From Bacillus safensis FO-36b (lineage in GTDB: Bacteria; Bacillota; Bacilli; Bacillales; Bacillaceae), in the NCBI RefSeq assembly GCF_000691165.1, contig NZ_ASJD01000002.1, positions 496,001 to 560,000 on the forward strand: a stretch of DNA of 64,000 nucleotides, in the 5' to 3' direction. Of the stretch, positions 9,214 through 17,448 are shown in pieces. The notes under the pieces were generated by a model. That model was given only the letters and a program-made list of their open reading frames with translations, had not been told where the DNA came from and made no database searches. Position numbers and translations under genes: made by a program. Within the stretch, counting starts at the first letter, position 1; every line of letters begins with the position of its first letter.

Positions 9214-10725
9214 CTATATGAGTGTATGAATGAAACGTTTAAAAGCTGTTTTCCCTTGCTCGGTTCTTTTAAACACACCCGCCTGTGAGAGAATACGAGA
9301 AAAAATCATACCGACTTCTTTTTGTAAAATGGCTTCTGTGTTGTCCTCTGTAAAGGTATTCTCTTCAAGCAGACGCTTTGCCCATGTTTCGTGTTTCTTG
9401 ATAGCAGGGCGGGCTTTGATTTCTTCAAGGGGGTTTTTGGATAACAGCGCTTCTTTTAATTGACTTAATTCCTCTGCTAATCTACCAGGAAGAACTGCAA
9501 GACCCATCACTTCAATTAATCCGATATTCTCTTTTTTAATATGATGGACTTCTTCGTGCGGGTGGAAAATTCCATCCGGGTGCCGCTTGTTTGTACGATT
9601 ATTGCGCAGCACTAGATCTAATTCATAGTCATCTCCATGGCGGCGTGCAATTGGTGTAATGGTATTATGCGGCGTCTCTCCTGTATGAGCTAGCAGCTCC
9701 ACTTCTTCATCTGAATACATTTTCCACTCGTTTAAGATAAAGTCTGCTGCGTCTGCAAGCTTCTGCCGGTCGCTGCTTCGAAGGCGGATGACAGACATCG
9801 GCCATTTCACAATGCCAGCCCTCACATTCGGAAAGGCATTCAGAGAAAAGACCTCTTCCACCTCCGCTTTCGCCATCGGAAATTCATGCGCACCGCCCTG
9901 AAAATGGTCATGACTTAATATACTGCCCCCGACAATCGGAAGGTCGGCGTTCGATCCGATGAAATAGTGCGGGTATATATATATGAAAGAAAGCAATCGT
10001 TCAAAGGTCTTTTTGGTGATGCTCATCGGCTCATGTTCGCCTTTGAACACAATGCAGTGCTCGTTGTAATACACATAAGGTGAAAATTGTAGAAACCAAG
10101 ATTCATCTGTGAGTGTCACAGGAATGATCCGGTGATTCTGTCTCGCTGGATGGTTGATGCGCCCCCCAAACCCAACGTTTTCTTTACAAAGGAGACAAAG
10201 AGGATATTGTTTTTGACTAAGCTTTTTGGCTTCAGCGATTGCTTTTGGGTCCTTTTCCGGTTTTGATAGATTGATTGTGATCTCCAGCACGCCATCATCT
10301 GTTGGTGTAAACCACTGCACATTTTTGGCGATTCTGCCTGTATGAATATAGTGTGCGTGCTGCTGCATTTCATAGAACCAGCTTGTAGCAGCCTCTGGCC
10401 CTTCATGCTGGCGCTTCTCTTCAAACTTTGCGTAGATGACACTTGGAGGCGCCACCAAGCATCCCATGATTTTCGCATCTAGTAAATCGCGATACGTATC
10501 CGTCCCCTCAGGGATAAGGCCAGTCTCAACTGCCCAATCCAGCATCGGCATTAAGATGTCTTCAAGCTCCGCCTCCCCTGAGACTGTTCTTGGCTCAGCT
10601 TCATCCAGCCCAAGCACCTCAAGCAGCCGATTTCTCGTATAATCGATATCTAGTCGTGTGATCAGCTCTTGATTGATCCCGTATTGAATCAGCTGTTCCA
10701 GTTTTCCAAAAATATCAACCGCCAT
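9214..10725 (-). CDS. galT: Galactose-1-phosphate uridylyltransferase, class II
   Basis: 503 residues, the length of the Firmicute-type class II GalT (E. coli-type enzymes are about 350). It transfers UMP from UDP-glucose to galactose-1-phosphate in the Leloir pathway. Recognisable parts are CLLCKENVGFGGR, FSPYVYYNEHCIVFKGEH, and ADLPIVGGSILSHDHFQGG with the histidines of the active site. It lies between galE and the M24 peptidase gene on the same strand. Confidence 0.95.
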   Translation of the reverse strand: MAVDIFGKLEQLIQYGINQELITRLDIDYTRNRLLEVLGLDEAEPRTVSGEAELEDILMPMLDWAVETGLIPEGTDTYRDLLDAKIMGCLVAPPSVIYAKFEEKRQHEGPEAATSWFYEMQQHAHYIHTGRIAKNVQWFTPTDDGVLEITINLSKPEKDPKAIAEAKKLSQKQYPLCLLCKENVGFGGRINHPARQNHRIIPVTLTDESWFLQFSPYVYYNEHCIVFKGEHEPMSITKKTFERLLSFIYIYPHYFIGSNADLPIVGGSILSHDHFQGGAHEFPMAKAEVEEVFSLNAFPNVRAGIVKWPMSVIRLRSSDRQKLADAADFILNEWKMYSDEEVELLAHTGETPHNTITPIARRHGDDYELDLVLRNNRTNKRHPDGIFHPHEEVHHIKKENIGLIEVMGLAVLPGRLAEELSQLKEALLSKNPLEEIKARPAIKKHETWAKRLLEENTFTEDNTEAILQKEVGMIFSRILSQAGVFKRTEQGKTAFKRFIHTLI

Positions 10726-10760
10726 TCTCTCTGTCCCCTCTCTTGCCTGCCTGTTATGCG

Positions 10761-11753
10761 TTATTTACTTTGGTAGCCGTCTGGATGCTTCTGAAACCAA
10801 TCCCACGCACTTTGAATGATGGTGTGAAGGTCAGCATATTGAGGTGTCCACCCTAATTCTTGCAGCGCTTTTTCAGAAGAAGCAATCAGCTTTGCTGGAT
10901 CTCCCGCGCGTCTGTCAGCGACCTGTGCTGGGATCGCATGCCCCGTAACGTTTCTAACAGCATCTACTACCTGCTTCACGGAGAAACCAGTGCCATTCCC
11001 TAAGTTGTATGTTGCACTTCCTTTTCCAGCGCGCAGACGATCAACAGCTAAGATGTGCGCGTCTACTAAATCCATGACATGAATGTAATCCCTAATACAC
11101 GTGCCATCCTCTGTCTCATAATCATCACCGTAAATCATGATCTGATCTCGTTTTCCTAAAGCCACTTGCAGAATAATCGGAATGAGATGTGTCTCAGGCT
11201 GATGATCCTCTCCGACAAGTCCTTCTGTATGAGCGCCAGCTACATTAAAGTAGCGAAGCACGACGTATTTCATTCCATATGCCTGCTCAGACCACTTCAG
11301 CATTTTTTCAATCGCTAGTTTCGTTTCTCCATAAGGATTGGTTGGATTCGTCTCATCCGTTTCAACGATCGGCACTCGCTTTGGTTCACCATATGCGGCA
11401 GCGGTTGAAGAGAAAACGAGGTGTTTCACATCAAATTCATTCATCACCTGAAGTAAGGCTGTCGCTCCTCCAACGTTGTTGTCATAGTACTTTAGCGGGT
11501 CTGTTACACTCTCGCCGACAAGTGAATCTGCGGCAAAGTGCATCACCGCTTCTATTTGATGCGTTTTGAAAACCTGTCTTAAAAAATCTTGATCTCGTAA
11601 ATCTCCCTCTTCTAAAACAGCTCCCTCCAAAACAGCTTCTTTGTGCCCTGTCTGCAAATTATCCACTACCACCACTTGTTCACCTTTCGCTAAAAGAGCC
11701 GCTACCGCATGGCTGCCAATGTACCCTGCTCCCCCGCACACTAAAATTGTCAT
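10761..11753 (-). CDS. galE: UDP-glucose 4-epimerase
   Basis: 330-residue SDR-family epimerase interconverting UDP-galactose and UDP-glucose. The N-terminal NAD-binding motif GGAGYIGSH (residues 7-15), the catalytic Ser region [11 protein letters not shown] and the YGETK (YxxxK) pair are present. The start is the ATG at 11753, inside a TAATG overlap with the galK stop; the frame stays open further upstream only because it runs through galK. Placing galE inside the gal operon differs from B. subtilis, where galE is elsewhere. Confidence 0.95.
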   Translation of the reverse strand: MTILVCGGAGYIGSHAVAALLAKGEQVVVVDNLQTGHKEAVLEGAVLEEGDLRDQDFLRQVFKTHQIEAVMHFAADSLVGESVTDPLKYYDNNVGGATALLQVMNEFDVKHLVFSSTAAAYGEPKRVPIVETDETNPTNPYGETKLAIEKMLKWSEQAYGMKYVVLRYFNVAGAHTEGLVGEDHQPETHLIPIILQVALGKRDQIMIYGDDYETEDGTCIRDYIHVMDLVDAHILAVDRLRAGKGSATYNLGNGTGFSVKQVVDAVRNVTGHAIPAQVADRRAGDPAKLIASSEKALQELGWTPQYADLHTIIQSAWDWFQKHPDGYQSK

Positions 11754-12934
11754 TACACTTCCTCCTTCGTGAGTTCTCTTGCGCCGCCTCCAATTCCAGC
11801 TGTGTAAAAAGAGGCTTGAATGCCCGTCTTCTCTTGATAAATCGATCCCGTTTCTTTTATAAATGATGCCAGCTGCTTTTCTTTCACAATATTGATCGTG
11901 CAGCCGCCAAAACCCGCGCCCGTCATACGAGAGCCTATCGTTCCAGGATGGAGCCAAGCGGCTTCTGCCAGTGTATCTAGTTCAAATCCAGTCACTTCAT
12001 AATCATTCTTTAAAGAGAGATGAGAAGCCTTCATGAGCGCACCTATTTCTTCCATTTTATCATCTTTCAGAAATTTGACTGCTTTTATGGTCCGCTCGTT
12101 TTCTGTCACCACGTGTCTTGCACGTTTGCGGCATGTTTCATCCTGAATCAAATGGGCATGTTCGGCAAATTCATCTGCCGTGAGCTCACATAAGTGGGCA
12201 AGGTCGATTTCTTCTCGTAAATCGTTTAAAGCTGATTGACACTCTGACCGGCGTTCATTGTATTTGGAGTCTGCCAGTGTCCGCTTTTTGTTTGTATTGG
12301 CAATGACAAGCGCCAGTCCCTCTTGCCGAAACGGACTGTATTGAAAATCAAGGGTATCGCAATTGAGCAAAATGGCGTGATCTTCTTTTCCAAGAGCAAT
12401 TGAAAACTGATCCATGATGCCACAATTGACGCCAATAAATTCATTTTCTGCACGCTGCGAAAGGAGGGCAAGACGGGCATTTGAAACGCCGAATGAATGC
12501 CATTCATTGATGCAGACGGCGGTGACAAGCTCGATGGAGGCAGAGGAAGACAGGCCTGCGCCATTGGGAATATTGCCGCCGTATACAATGTCAAAGCCTT
12601 CTTCTATCTTCATCCCTGCTTCAATAAACTGATGGAACACGCCCTTCGGATAATTCGCCCAGCCATCCGACTCTAAGTAAGCGATTTCAAAAAGGTCGAA
12701 TTCTTTCACACCATCGCCATCAAAGTTCAAGGAATACATTCTCACGCGGCCATCTGACCGCTTTGCACATGCTGCATATGTACCGAGAGTGAGCGCACAA
12801 GGGAATACATGACCTCCATTGTAATCTGTATGTTCACCAATCAAGTTCACTCTTCCCGGGGCAAAAAAATAGCGAAGTTCTTCTTCTTTATCCCCAAATT
12901 GCTGGTGAAATGCCGTGCGTAACATATCGATCAT
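11753..12934 (-). CDS. galK: Galactokinase
   Basis: GHMP-family kinase phosphorylating galactose at C1. The galactokinase signature [19 protein letters not shown] lies near the N terminus. The phosphate-binding GHMP motif [15 protein letters not shown] is at about residues 125-140, and [14 protein letters not shown] is near the C terminus. Three ATGs occur in frame at the start; the one at 12934 is best spaced (7 bases) from AAAAGGGG. First gene of galK-galE-galT-peptidase. Confidence 0.95.
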   Translation of the reverse strand: MIDMLRTAFHQQFGDKEEELRYFFAPGRVNLIGEHTDYNGGHVFPCALTLGTYAACAKRSDGRVRMYSLNFDGDGVKEFDLFEIAYLESDGWANYPKGVFHQFIEAGMKIEEGFDIVYGGNIPNGAGLSSSASIELVTAVCINEWHSFGVSNARLALLSQRAENEFIGVNCGIMDQFSIALGKEDHAILLNCDTLDFQYSPFRQEGLALVIANTNKKRTLADSKYNERRSECQSALNDLREEIDLAHLCELTADEFAEHAHLIQDETCRKRARHVVTENERTIKAVKFLKDDKMEEIGALMKASHLSLKNDYEVTGFELDTLAEAAWLHPGTIGSRMTGAGFGGCTINIVKEKQLASFIKETGSIYQEKTGIQASFYTAGIGGGARELTKEEV

Positions 12935-12965
12935 ATCCATTCCCCTTTTCTCATCTGATACTCTT

Positions 12966-12995
12966 ATTTTAGTTGCCTGAACTGCGTAAGTTCAA
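12966..12995 (-). promoter_or_regulatory. Candidate gal promoter with overlapping palindrome
   Basis: On the minus strand TTGAAC (12990-12995) and TAAAAT (12966-12971) are 18 bases apart, giving a plausible sigma-A promoter for galK. A perfect 6-5-6 inverted repeat TGAACT-N5-AGTTCA (12978-12994) covers the -35 box and spacer, as an operator would. Confidence 0.55.
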
Positions 12996-13115
12996 TGGTA
13001 AAAAAATCGTTAAAAAATACCCTTTTTTTGCTGTGAATGGTACGATGTGATATGAGGTGTAACATGATTCAAAATAGAAAAAGGTTGTTTTTTGCTGTGA
13101 AGGAGGTTTTCCAAT

Positions 13116-13961
13116 TTGAAGAAGGAAGCATTTGCATTTCGTTTTCACCATTCTGATGTTACATTGCCGGCACAAATATGGTCTGTTGGCTGGGAGGTTC
13201 AATCATCTTCGTTATACAGCTGGAATGGCGTGGAGCGGAAGGATCAGGGCAAGTGCATCTTTCAGCTCACACTGTCTGGACACGGCATGATTGAAATCGG
13301 ACAAAAGCGGTTCAAAGTCTTGCCAGGGCAGGCCTTTCTTGTGAAAAGTCCAAGTGCCTATCAATATTATTTTCCAGAGGACAGTGAGCATTGGGAATTT
13401 CTCTATTTGACGCTTTATGGGGAAGCCTGTGATCTTTGCTTTGACCAATTTATAGATCAAGGAAAGCAGGTCATGCGTTTTCATCCTCATTCCAAACCGA
13501 TCCGCCTGCTGAAGAAAATTTATGATGAAGCCAGTGAAAGACGGATTACCAATCCATTTGAGGGGTCTAGCCTTGCTTATCAATTTGTCATGGAACTGTA
13601 TTCATATTTGCCAAAGCTTGAGGGACAAATGGAGAAATGGCCTGAGCCCATCGTCCAAGCGGCCTTGTTTGCCAGCCATCATTTTCACGAGGAAATTGGC
13701 CCAGACGATATGGCAGCTGCGGCACGTTTATCCAAAAGTCATTTTACGAGAGAATTCAAAAAGGCCACTGGCTTCACACCTATTCACTACTTAACCAATA
13801 TCCGGTTAGAGAAGGCGGAAACATTATTAAAAACAACGAAATACTCAATTGAAGAAATCGCCATACAGTGCGGCTACCGAAATGCGAATTACTTGAATAA
13901 AGTCTTTCGAAAGAAAATCGGCATGTCTCCAAAGCAACTGCGGGAAACAAGCGATGCATAA
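13116..13961 (+). CDS. AraC-family transcriptional regulator
   Basis: 281 residues with an N-terminal cupin-like sensor domain (about 15-140; FQLTLSGHGMIEIGQKRFKV) and a C-terminal double helix-turn-helix DNA-binding domain (about 180-278). The latter contains AARLSKSHFTREFKKATGFTP and the family signature segment IEEIAIQCGYRNANYLNKVFRKKIGMSPKQLR. The start is TTG at 13116, placed 9 bases after AAGGAGG. It is divergent from galK, so a role in galactose-responsive control of the gal operon is a fair inference; the effector is not shown. Confidence 0.9.
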   Translation: MKKEAFAFRFHHSDVTLPAQIWSVGWEVQSSSLYSWNGVERKDQGKCIFQLTLSGHGMIEIGQKRFKVLPGQAFLVKSPSAYQYYFPEDSEHWEFLYLTLYGEACDLCFDQFIDQGKQVMRFHPHSKPIRLLKKIYDEASERRITNPFEGSSLAYQFVMELYSYLPKLEGQMEKWPEPIVQAALFASHHFHEEIGPDDMAAAARLSKSHFTREFKKATGFTPIHYLTNIRLEKAETLLKTTKYSIEEIAIQCGYRNANYLNKVFRKKIGMSPKQLRETSDA

Positions 13962-13962
13962 T

Positions 13963-13997
13963 AAAAAGCAGCCGCTTCATCATTGGCTGCTTCTTTT
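13963..13997 (+). terminator. Terminator after the AraC-type regulator
   Basis: AAGCAGCC...GGCTGCTT stem with flanking A and T stretches, between two convergent genes. Confidence 0.8.
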
Positions 13998-14253
13998 ACG
14001 ATTTTGACAGATCAACATGAATTCTTCCTTGTTTTAAAACAATCGTCATTTGCGTATCAGGGGTCATTAAGTTTTCTAAAATGTCCGTTGCCGTTTGAAG
14101 CGCAATGTCCATTCGGTTGATCTTTTCCTTTTCTTGTTCCGAAAACGCTTCTGGATGTGCGGTCATTTCTTTGACTAGCCTCAGCACTTGTTCATGCTGC
14201 TTTTCTGTTTGTTGATATATGGCATCATATAAGTCGTCTGGCCTGCTGCTCAT
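13996..14253 (-). CDS. Small hypothetical protein
   Basis: 85 residues, hydrophilic and mostly helical, beginning MSSRPDDLYDAIYQQTEKQ. A Glu/Lys-rich middle follows, and the C terminus (MTIVLKQGRIHVDLSKS) looks beta-rich. No signal peptide or known motif was recognised. It sits 26 bases downstream of gtcA on the same strand, with a GGTGAT-type ribosome site. Coding bias is normal for the region, so it is probably a real gene of unknown role. Confidence 0.7.
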   Translation of the reverse strand: MSSRPDDLYDAIYQQTEKQHEQVLRLVKEMTAHPEAFSEQEKEKINRMDIALQTATDILENLMTPDTQMTIVLKQGRIHVDLSKS

Positions 14254-14279
14254 TTCACATCACCTATCTTTTTTATGTG

Positions 14280-14711
14280 TTAAATCGCATCTTCTTTTGT
14301 TTTCTTGAAGACGAACCACTTACTGGCGACATAATTGACCACCACAATCACAAAGTTGACGAGAATTTTTGCGACGGTTTCATTGAGCGCCATTTGGCTC
14401 ACAAATAAAATCATCAGCCCCAGATCTACACCTAGAGACATGAGACGGACACTAAAAAATGAAGAAAGCTCACGCATGAGGCTTTTTGTGTCACGAGCCT
14501 TTTGCTTGAAGACATACTTCTTATTGGTGATATAAGCAAAGAGAACAGCAAATACCCATGAAACAACCGTAGCTGTTTTGTAATCCATGGAAAACATCTC
14601 AACGAATAAATAGAAGCTGACGATATTGACAATGGTTGTACACACACCCATCACAAGATACATGACAACTTCTTGATACTTTTGAAAAAGGCTATACATG
14701 TCTTTCTTCAT
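14280..14711 (-). CDS. gtcA: GtrA-family flippase-like membrane protein
   Basis: About 143 residues with four transmembrane helices of the GtrA/DPMS family (VMYLVMGVCTTIVNIVSFY, ATVVSWVFAVLFAYITNKKYVF, VRLMSLGVDLGLMILFV and the ILVNFVIVVVNYVASKWFVFK region). Members move prenyl-phosphate-linked sugars across the membrane for wall teichoic acid or polysaccharide glycosylation. The MKKDMYSLF start was preferred over the longer frame because the extra 36 codons lack hydrophobic or conserved character; ATG 14699 is an alternative. B. subtilis has the same gene near galK. Confidence 0.82.
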   Translation of the reverse strand: MKKDMYSLFQKYQEVVMYLVMGVCTTIVNIVSFYLFVEMFSMDYKTATVVSWVFAVLFAYITNKKYVFKQKARDTKSLMRELSSFFSVRLMSLGVDLGLMILFVSQMALNETVAKILVNFVIVVVNYVASKWFVFKKTKEDAI

Positions 14712-15118
14712 TCCTTCTTGGTGGTTTCTGTTTCTTTTAGAATACCATCTTGAGAAGAACTTCCCAAACGAACAATATGTATGTCCTGCAAAGATGAAAT
14801 TTGTTCTACTCGATGGCAAATGTCAACGCAATTGGTTTATATGAGTCAAATGTTTTAGGTCTTTATCATTATTTTAATTTATAATCTTTCAACTGACTTT
14901 ACAATTGTTTATTATTAGAAGTAAGATTTCAATATTTATGGGTTTTTTAGTCATTTTTTTAGGGACGTGGTAGGTGATAGATTTTACAAAATAGGTTAAA
15001 TGTCATCATTTTTCGACAAAATTTATTTTGCGCTGTTTTCAACCACACGTACAGTTACTAGACGGTTTGTTCAAGTCATTGGTTGCAGTGAATATGTCTT
15101 ATTGAACTGGAGGATATT
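14712..15118. other. Intergenic region gtcA-slrA
   Basis: About 400 AT-rich bases without an open frame. In B. subtilis, from memory, a TetR-type repressor gene (ywcC) that controls slrA lies next to slrA; no such gene is visible here. The slrA promoter must lie in this stretch. Confidence 0.5.
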
Positions 15119-15259
15119 ATGGATACGCAAGTGAAAAGAAGAGTTGACGAAGAGTGGGTTTATTTGATTCAGGAAGCGAAAAAAATTGGACTAGGCATCG
15201 AAGAAATACAAGCTTTTTTAACATCCAACGGTGATCAGAAGATGATAAACAAACCGTAA
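15119..15259 (+). CDS. slrA: SinI/SlrA-type anti-repressor
   Basis: A 46-residue protein consisting almost only of a SinI-type dimerisation helix pair: DEEWVYLIQEAKKIGLGIEE then IQAFL. The segment WVYLIQEAKKIGLGI is very like B. subtilis SlrA, which binds SinR/SlrR and promotes biofilm-matrix genes and cell chaining. The ATG follows ACTGGAGG with about 6 bases of spacing. The position near gtcA and ywcBA agrees with B. subtilis synteny. SinI paralogue is the alternative, but context favours SlrA. Confidence 0.85.
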   Translation: MDTQVKRRVDEEWVYLIQEAKKIGLGIEEIQAFLTSNGDQKMINKP

Positions 15260-15561
15260 ATCAACGCCGTTATCCTTTGTCTTTCAGACTGCTTTGGCTA
15301 TAAGTTCTGACCTGTCAATTGACCTTTTGAAAATCCTTTCATGACGATACGCTACAATAATTGAACACCTCTCCATACCAATCCCTTCCACTCAATGGGG
15401 TTCTGTCTTTCTATATTAGGAGGACAGTCCGTTTCCTGTTCTTTATATGATTCCTTTTTAGCCGCCATTCATGAAAATTGTCCTTCTCTCGTTATAAAAC
15501 CAAGCTGCCCACCCATATATTAAGCATGAAAACAATGAGAAAGCAGAAAGGTGGGTAGAGC
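15260..15561. other. Intergenic region slrA-methyltransferase
   Basis: About 300 bases with no gene. CATATATTA at 15514-15522 fits the CATANNNTA -10 element of sporulation sigma factors (E/K) upstream of the methyltransferase gene; the -35 is not convincing. CCACC (15510) could pair with GGTGG of the downstream ribosome site. Confidence 0.35.
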
Positions 15562-16251
15562 GTGAGTTCAGGTTCCCTTTCGTATTATCACCAAAAAAAG
15601 GATCAGTATTATCATGGGGTAAACCCGGTCATCGTCAGCCGTATCCGCGCGGAATGGACGTCTTTGTTGGATATCGGATGCGGCACAGGCAAGCTTGGAA
15701 AAGTCCTGAAACAAAAGGGCCGGACCATTTATGGCATTGAGTCATTTGAAGATGCAGCAAAAGAGGCGGAACAAGAGCTGGATCATGTTCTCTGCGGAAA
15801 TATTGAACAACTGGCTCTCCCTTATCAACACGAACAATTTGACTGCATGATTTTCGGAGACGTCCTCGAGCATTTATTGGACCCTTGGGCCGTTTTAAAA
15901 AAGGTGAAACCCTTCCTTAAAAAAGAGGGTGCCATCCTGTCATCTATTCCAAATATCGGCCACATTTCAACGGTTTTAGAATTACTAGCCGGCAGATTTA
16001 CTTATACAGATGCAGGGTTAATGGATCAAACACATTTACGTTTCTTCACCCTTCACGAAATACATGCACTCTTTCATTCAGCGGGTTTTCGCATTCGCGA
16101 ATTCGAGGCCATTCGCGTACAGCATCCTTCCTATGCAAGCGTGTTGAATGATCTACATGAATTACTCATGAAACACGGCATTCGTTCTGATTTCCACGAG
16201 TCTGCTACAGCCTATCAATATGTGGTCGAGGCGGCTCCATTTCATGAGTAA
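15562..16251 (+). CDS. Class I SAM-dependent methyltransferase
   Basis: 229 residues. The SAM-binding motif I is LLDIGCGTGKLGKVLKQKG (about residues 33-51), followed by motif II YGIESF and motif IV-like MIFGDVLEHLLDPW. The C-terminal half fits methyltransferases acting on glycans or nucleotide sugars. It starts with GTG at 15562 preceded by AAAGGTGG. The next gene (glycosyltransferase) overlaps its end by 8 bases, so they form a coupled pair. Together they may modify a surface or spore polysaccharide; the acceptor is unknown. Confidence 0.85.
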   Translation: MSSGSLSYYHQKKDQYYHGVNPVIVSRIRAEWTSLLDIGCGTGKLGKVLKQKGRTIYGIESFEDAAKEAEQELDHVLCGNIEQLALPYQHEQFDCMIFGDVLEHLLDPWAVLKKVKPFLKKEGAILSSIPNIGHISTVLELLAGRFTYTDAGLMDQTHLRFFTLHEIHALFHSAGFRIREFEAIRVQHPSYASVLNDLHELLMKHGIRSDFHESATAYQYVVEAAPFHE

Positions 16252-16912
16252 TCCGACGATTCTGTTTGTTTTATGTGTGAATGATGAATCGATGTTTCAA
16301 GCTTGCTTCCGGCAGCTCGCTTCACTTCCGGCTCCTCATGGATACCATGTGGAGGTCTTACCCATCAGACATGCATCAAGTATGACCTCTGCATACAATG
16401 AAGCCATCACTCATCCAGCTCAGTTTAAAATTTATCTTCATCAGGATACCCTGATTGTCAAACAGCATATGCTGCTTGAACTCATCCCGCTTTTTTTACA
16501 AAACCCATCACTTGGCATGGTTGGCGTGATTGGAGCAGAAAGCGTGCTTGACAATGGAATTTGGTGGGAGAGTTCTGATTGCAGGGGAAAAGTCATTGAA
16601 TATCGTCACGACACCTATCAGCTGCTTTCGTTTGAAAGAGGCCGTCAGCAGCCCGAAGCGCAAGATTATATCAAAGCTGCGGCCATTGATGGTCTTTTCA
16701 TGGCGACGCAGTATGATGTGAAGTGGCGTGAGGATCTCTTTGATGGCTTTCATTTTTATGATGTTTCGCAATCCTTTGAATTCACTCAGAAGGGCTATGA
16801 AGTTGGGATTGCAAGACAAGAAGAGCCTTGGTGTATTCATAAATGCGGAGATCATTTTGATGCGGAAACATATGAAAAAGCGAGACAAACATTTCTTGCA
16901 AATTATCGATAG
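16244..16912 (+). CDS. Glycosyltransferase-like protein (GT2-like, StrF-type)
   Basis: 222 residues. The pattern ILFVLCVNDES at the N terminus, SMTSAYNEAI, FKIYLHQDTLIV (acidic sugar-nucleotide site as HQD), GVIGAESVL and AAAIDGLFMATQYDVKWREDLFDGFHFYDVSQSFE is typical of the Glyco_tranf_2_5 (StrF-domain) group. I chose ATG 16244, which overlaps the methyltransferase stop (ATGAGTAA), rather than the in-frame ATG at 16220. Its C-terminal CIHKCGDHFD is probably part of the acceptor site. No signal peptide, so cytoplasmic. Confidence 0.82.
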   Translation: MSNPTILFVLCVNDESMFQACFRQLASLPAPHGYHVEVLPIRHASSMTSAYNEAITHPAQFKIYLHQDTLIVKQHMLLELIPLFLQNPSLGMVGVIGAESVLDNGIWWESSDCRGKVIEYRHDTYQLLSFERGRQQPEAQDYIKAAAIDGLFMATQYDVKWREDLFDGFHFYDVSQSFEFTQKGYEVGIARQEEPWCIHKCGDHFDAETYEKARQTFLANYR

Positions 16913-16914
16913 AA

Positions 16915-16933
16915 AGCACCCTTTTCGGGTGCC
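16915..16933 (+). repeat. Left copy of a 19-bp repeat bounding the accessory block
   Basis: A G/C stem (GCACCC/GGGTGC with a TTTTC loop) right after the glycosyltransferase stop. The same 19 bases recur in the same orientation at 21078-21096, just before ywcB. Confidence 0.8.
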
Positions 16934-16934
16934 C

Positions 16935-16973
16935 AGAATGTAGAGAAACTCATGTTTTTCTACATTCTTTTTT
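16935..16973 (+). terminator. Terminator of the methyltransferase/glycosyltransferase pair
   Basis: GAATGTAGA/TCTACATTC stem with a T-rich loop and TTTTTT tail, following the hairpin at 16915-16933. Confidence 0.8.
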
Positions 16974-17103
16974 ATTTTCCACGTCATGATGTTAGGTGAG
17001 AATGGGTCTTTTGGTGCTTTTAAGATCTTGTGCAGCTTTCAAGAAAAGGACACGGAGCACATGCTTTCGGATCTGATTTGTAGAACCGATAACCTTTCCG
17101 AGA

Positions 17104-17155
17104 AAATAAAGCTGTCGAGATTTTCTCGACAGCCTGACAGACCCTAAAGGTCTGT
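17104..17155 (-). terminator. Terminator of the first rap-phr unit
   Basis: Two hairpins follow the Phr stop on the minus strand: ACAGACC/GGTCTGT (17137-17155), then a stronger 9-bp GCTGTCGAG/CTCGACAGC stem (17111-17133) with a T-rich tail. Confidence 0.85.
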
Positions 17156-17163
17156 TTGATTCA

Positions 17164-17448
17164 TCAAGTAGATAATCTAGAATCACGTGTTCCAAAACGA
17201 ATATCCGGATTTACACTAGAACGGGTTCCATTCCTCACAGTAAAATCGTTATCATGTTGAGATAAAGTTATAAGAGGGAAATCTTGAGTAGTAACGCTAC
17301 TGCCTGTAGCATTTCTTACTGTCAGATCAGTTGATTCTGGAGAAGTAGCATTTCTTGAATTCACATCAAAATCGACAGATGATAATGAGATCACACCTAG
17401 CAATGCTGAAGCACTCAAAAAACCAGTAAGAACCGTTTTAAAATTCAT
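17164..17448 (-). CDS. Multi-copy Phr signalling-peptide precursor
   Basis: 94 residues starting inside the last 11 bases of the upstream rap gene. It has a Sec-type signal (MNFKTVLTGFLSASALLGVI, about 1-24), then a hydrophilic tail with repeated pentapeptides: SRNAT (31-35), VRNAT (44-48), VRNGT (71-75) and a weaker IRFGT (83-87). Known mature Phr pentapeptides include SRNVT (PhrE) and ARNQT (PhrA), so each repeat looks like a signal. Typical Phr precursors are about 40-60 residues with one signal near the C terminus, so this one is long and multi-copy. It ends in tandem TGA stops and is followed by a strong terminator. The mature sequence is inferred, not shown. Confidence 0.82.
   Translation of the reverse strand: MNFKTVLTGFLSASALLGVISLSSVDFDVNSRNATSPESTDLTVRNATGSSVTTQDFPLITLSQHDNDFTVRNGTRSSVNPDIRFGTRDSRLST

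Noticed and set aside
9214..13961. Antisense open frames inside galT, galE and galK
   Set aside because: All are shadows of well-supported genes with no independent start signals.
15508..15556. A hairpin (CCCACC/GGTGGG) that could hide the ribosome site of the methyltransferase gene
   Set aside because: Only six base pairs over a 30-base loop; could be chance.
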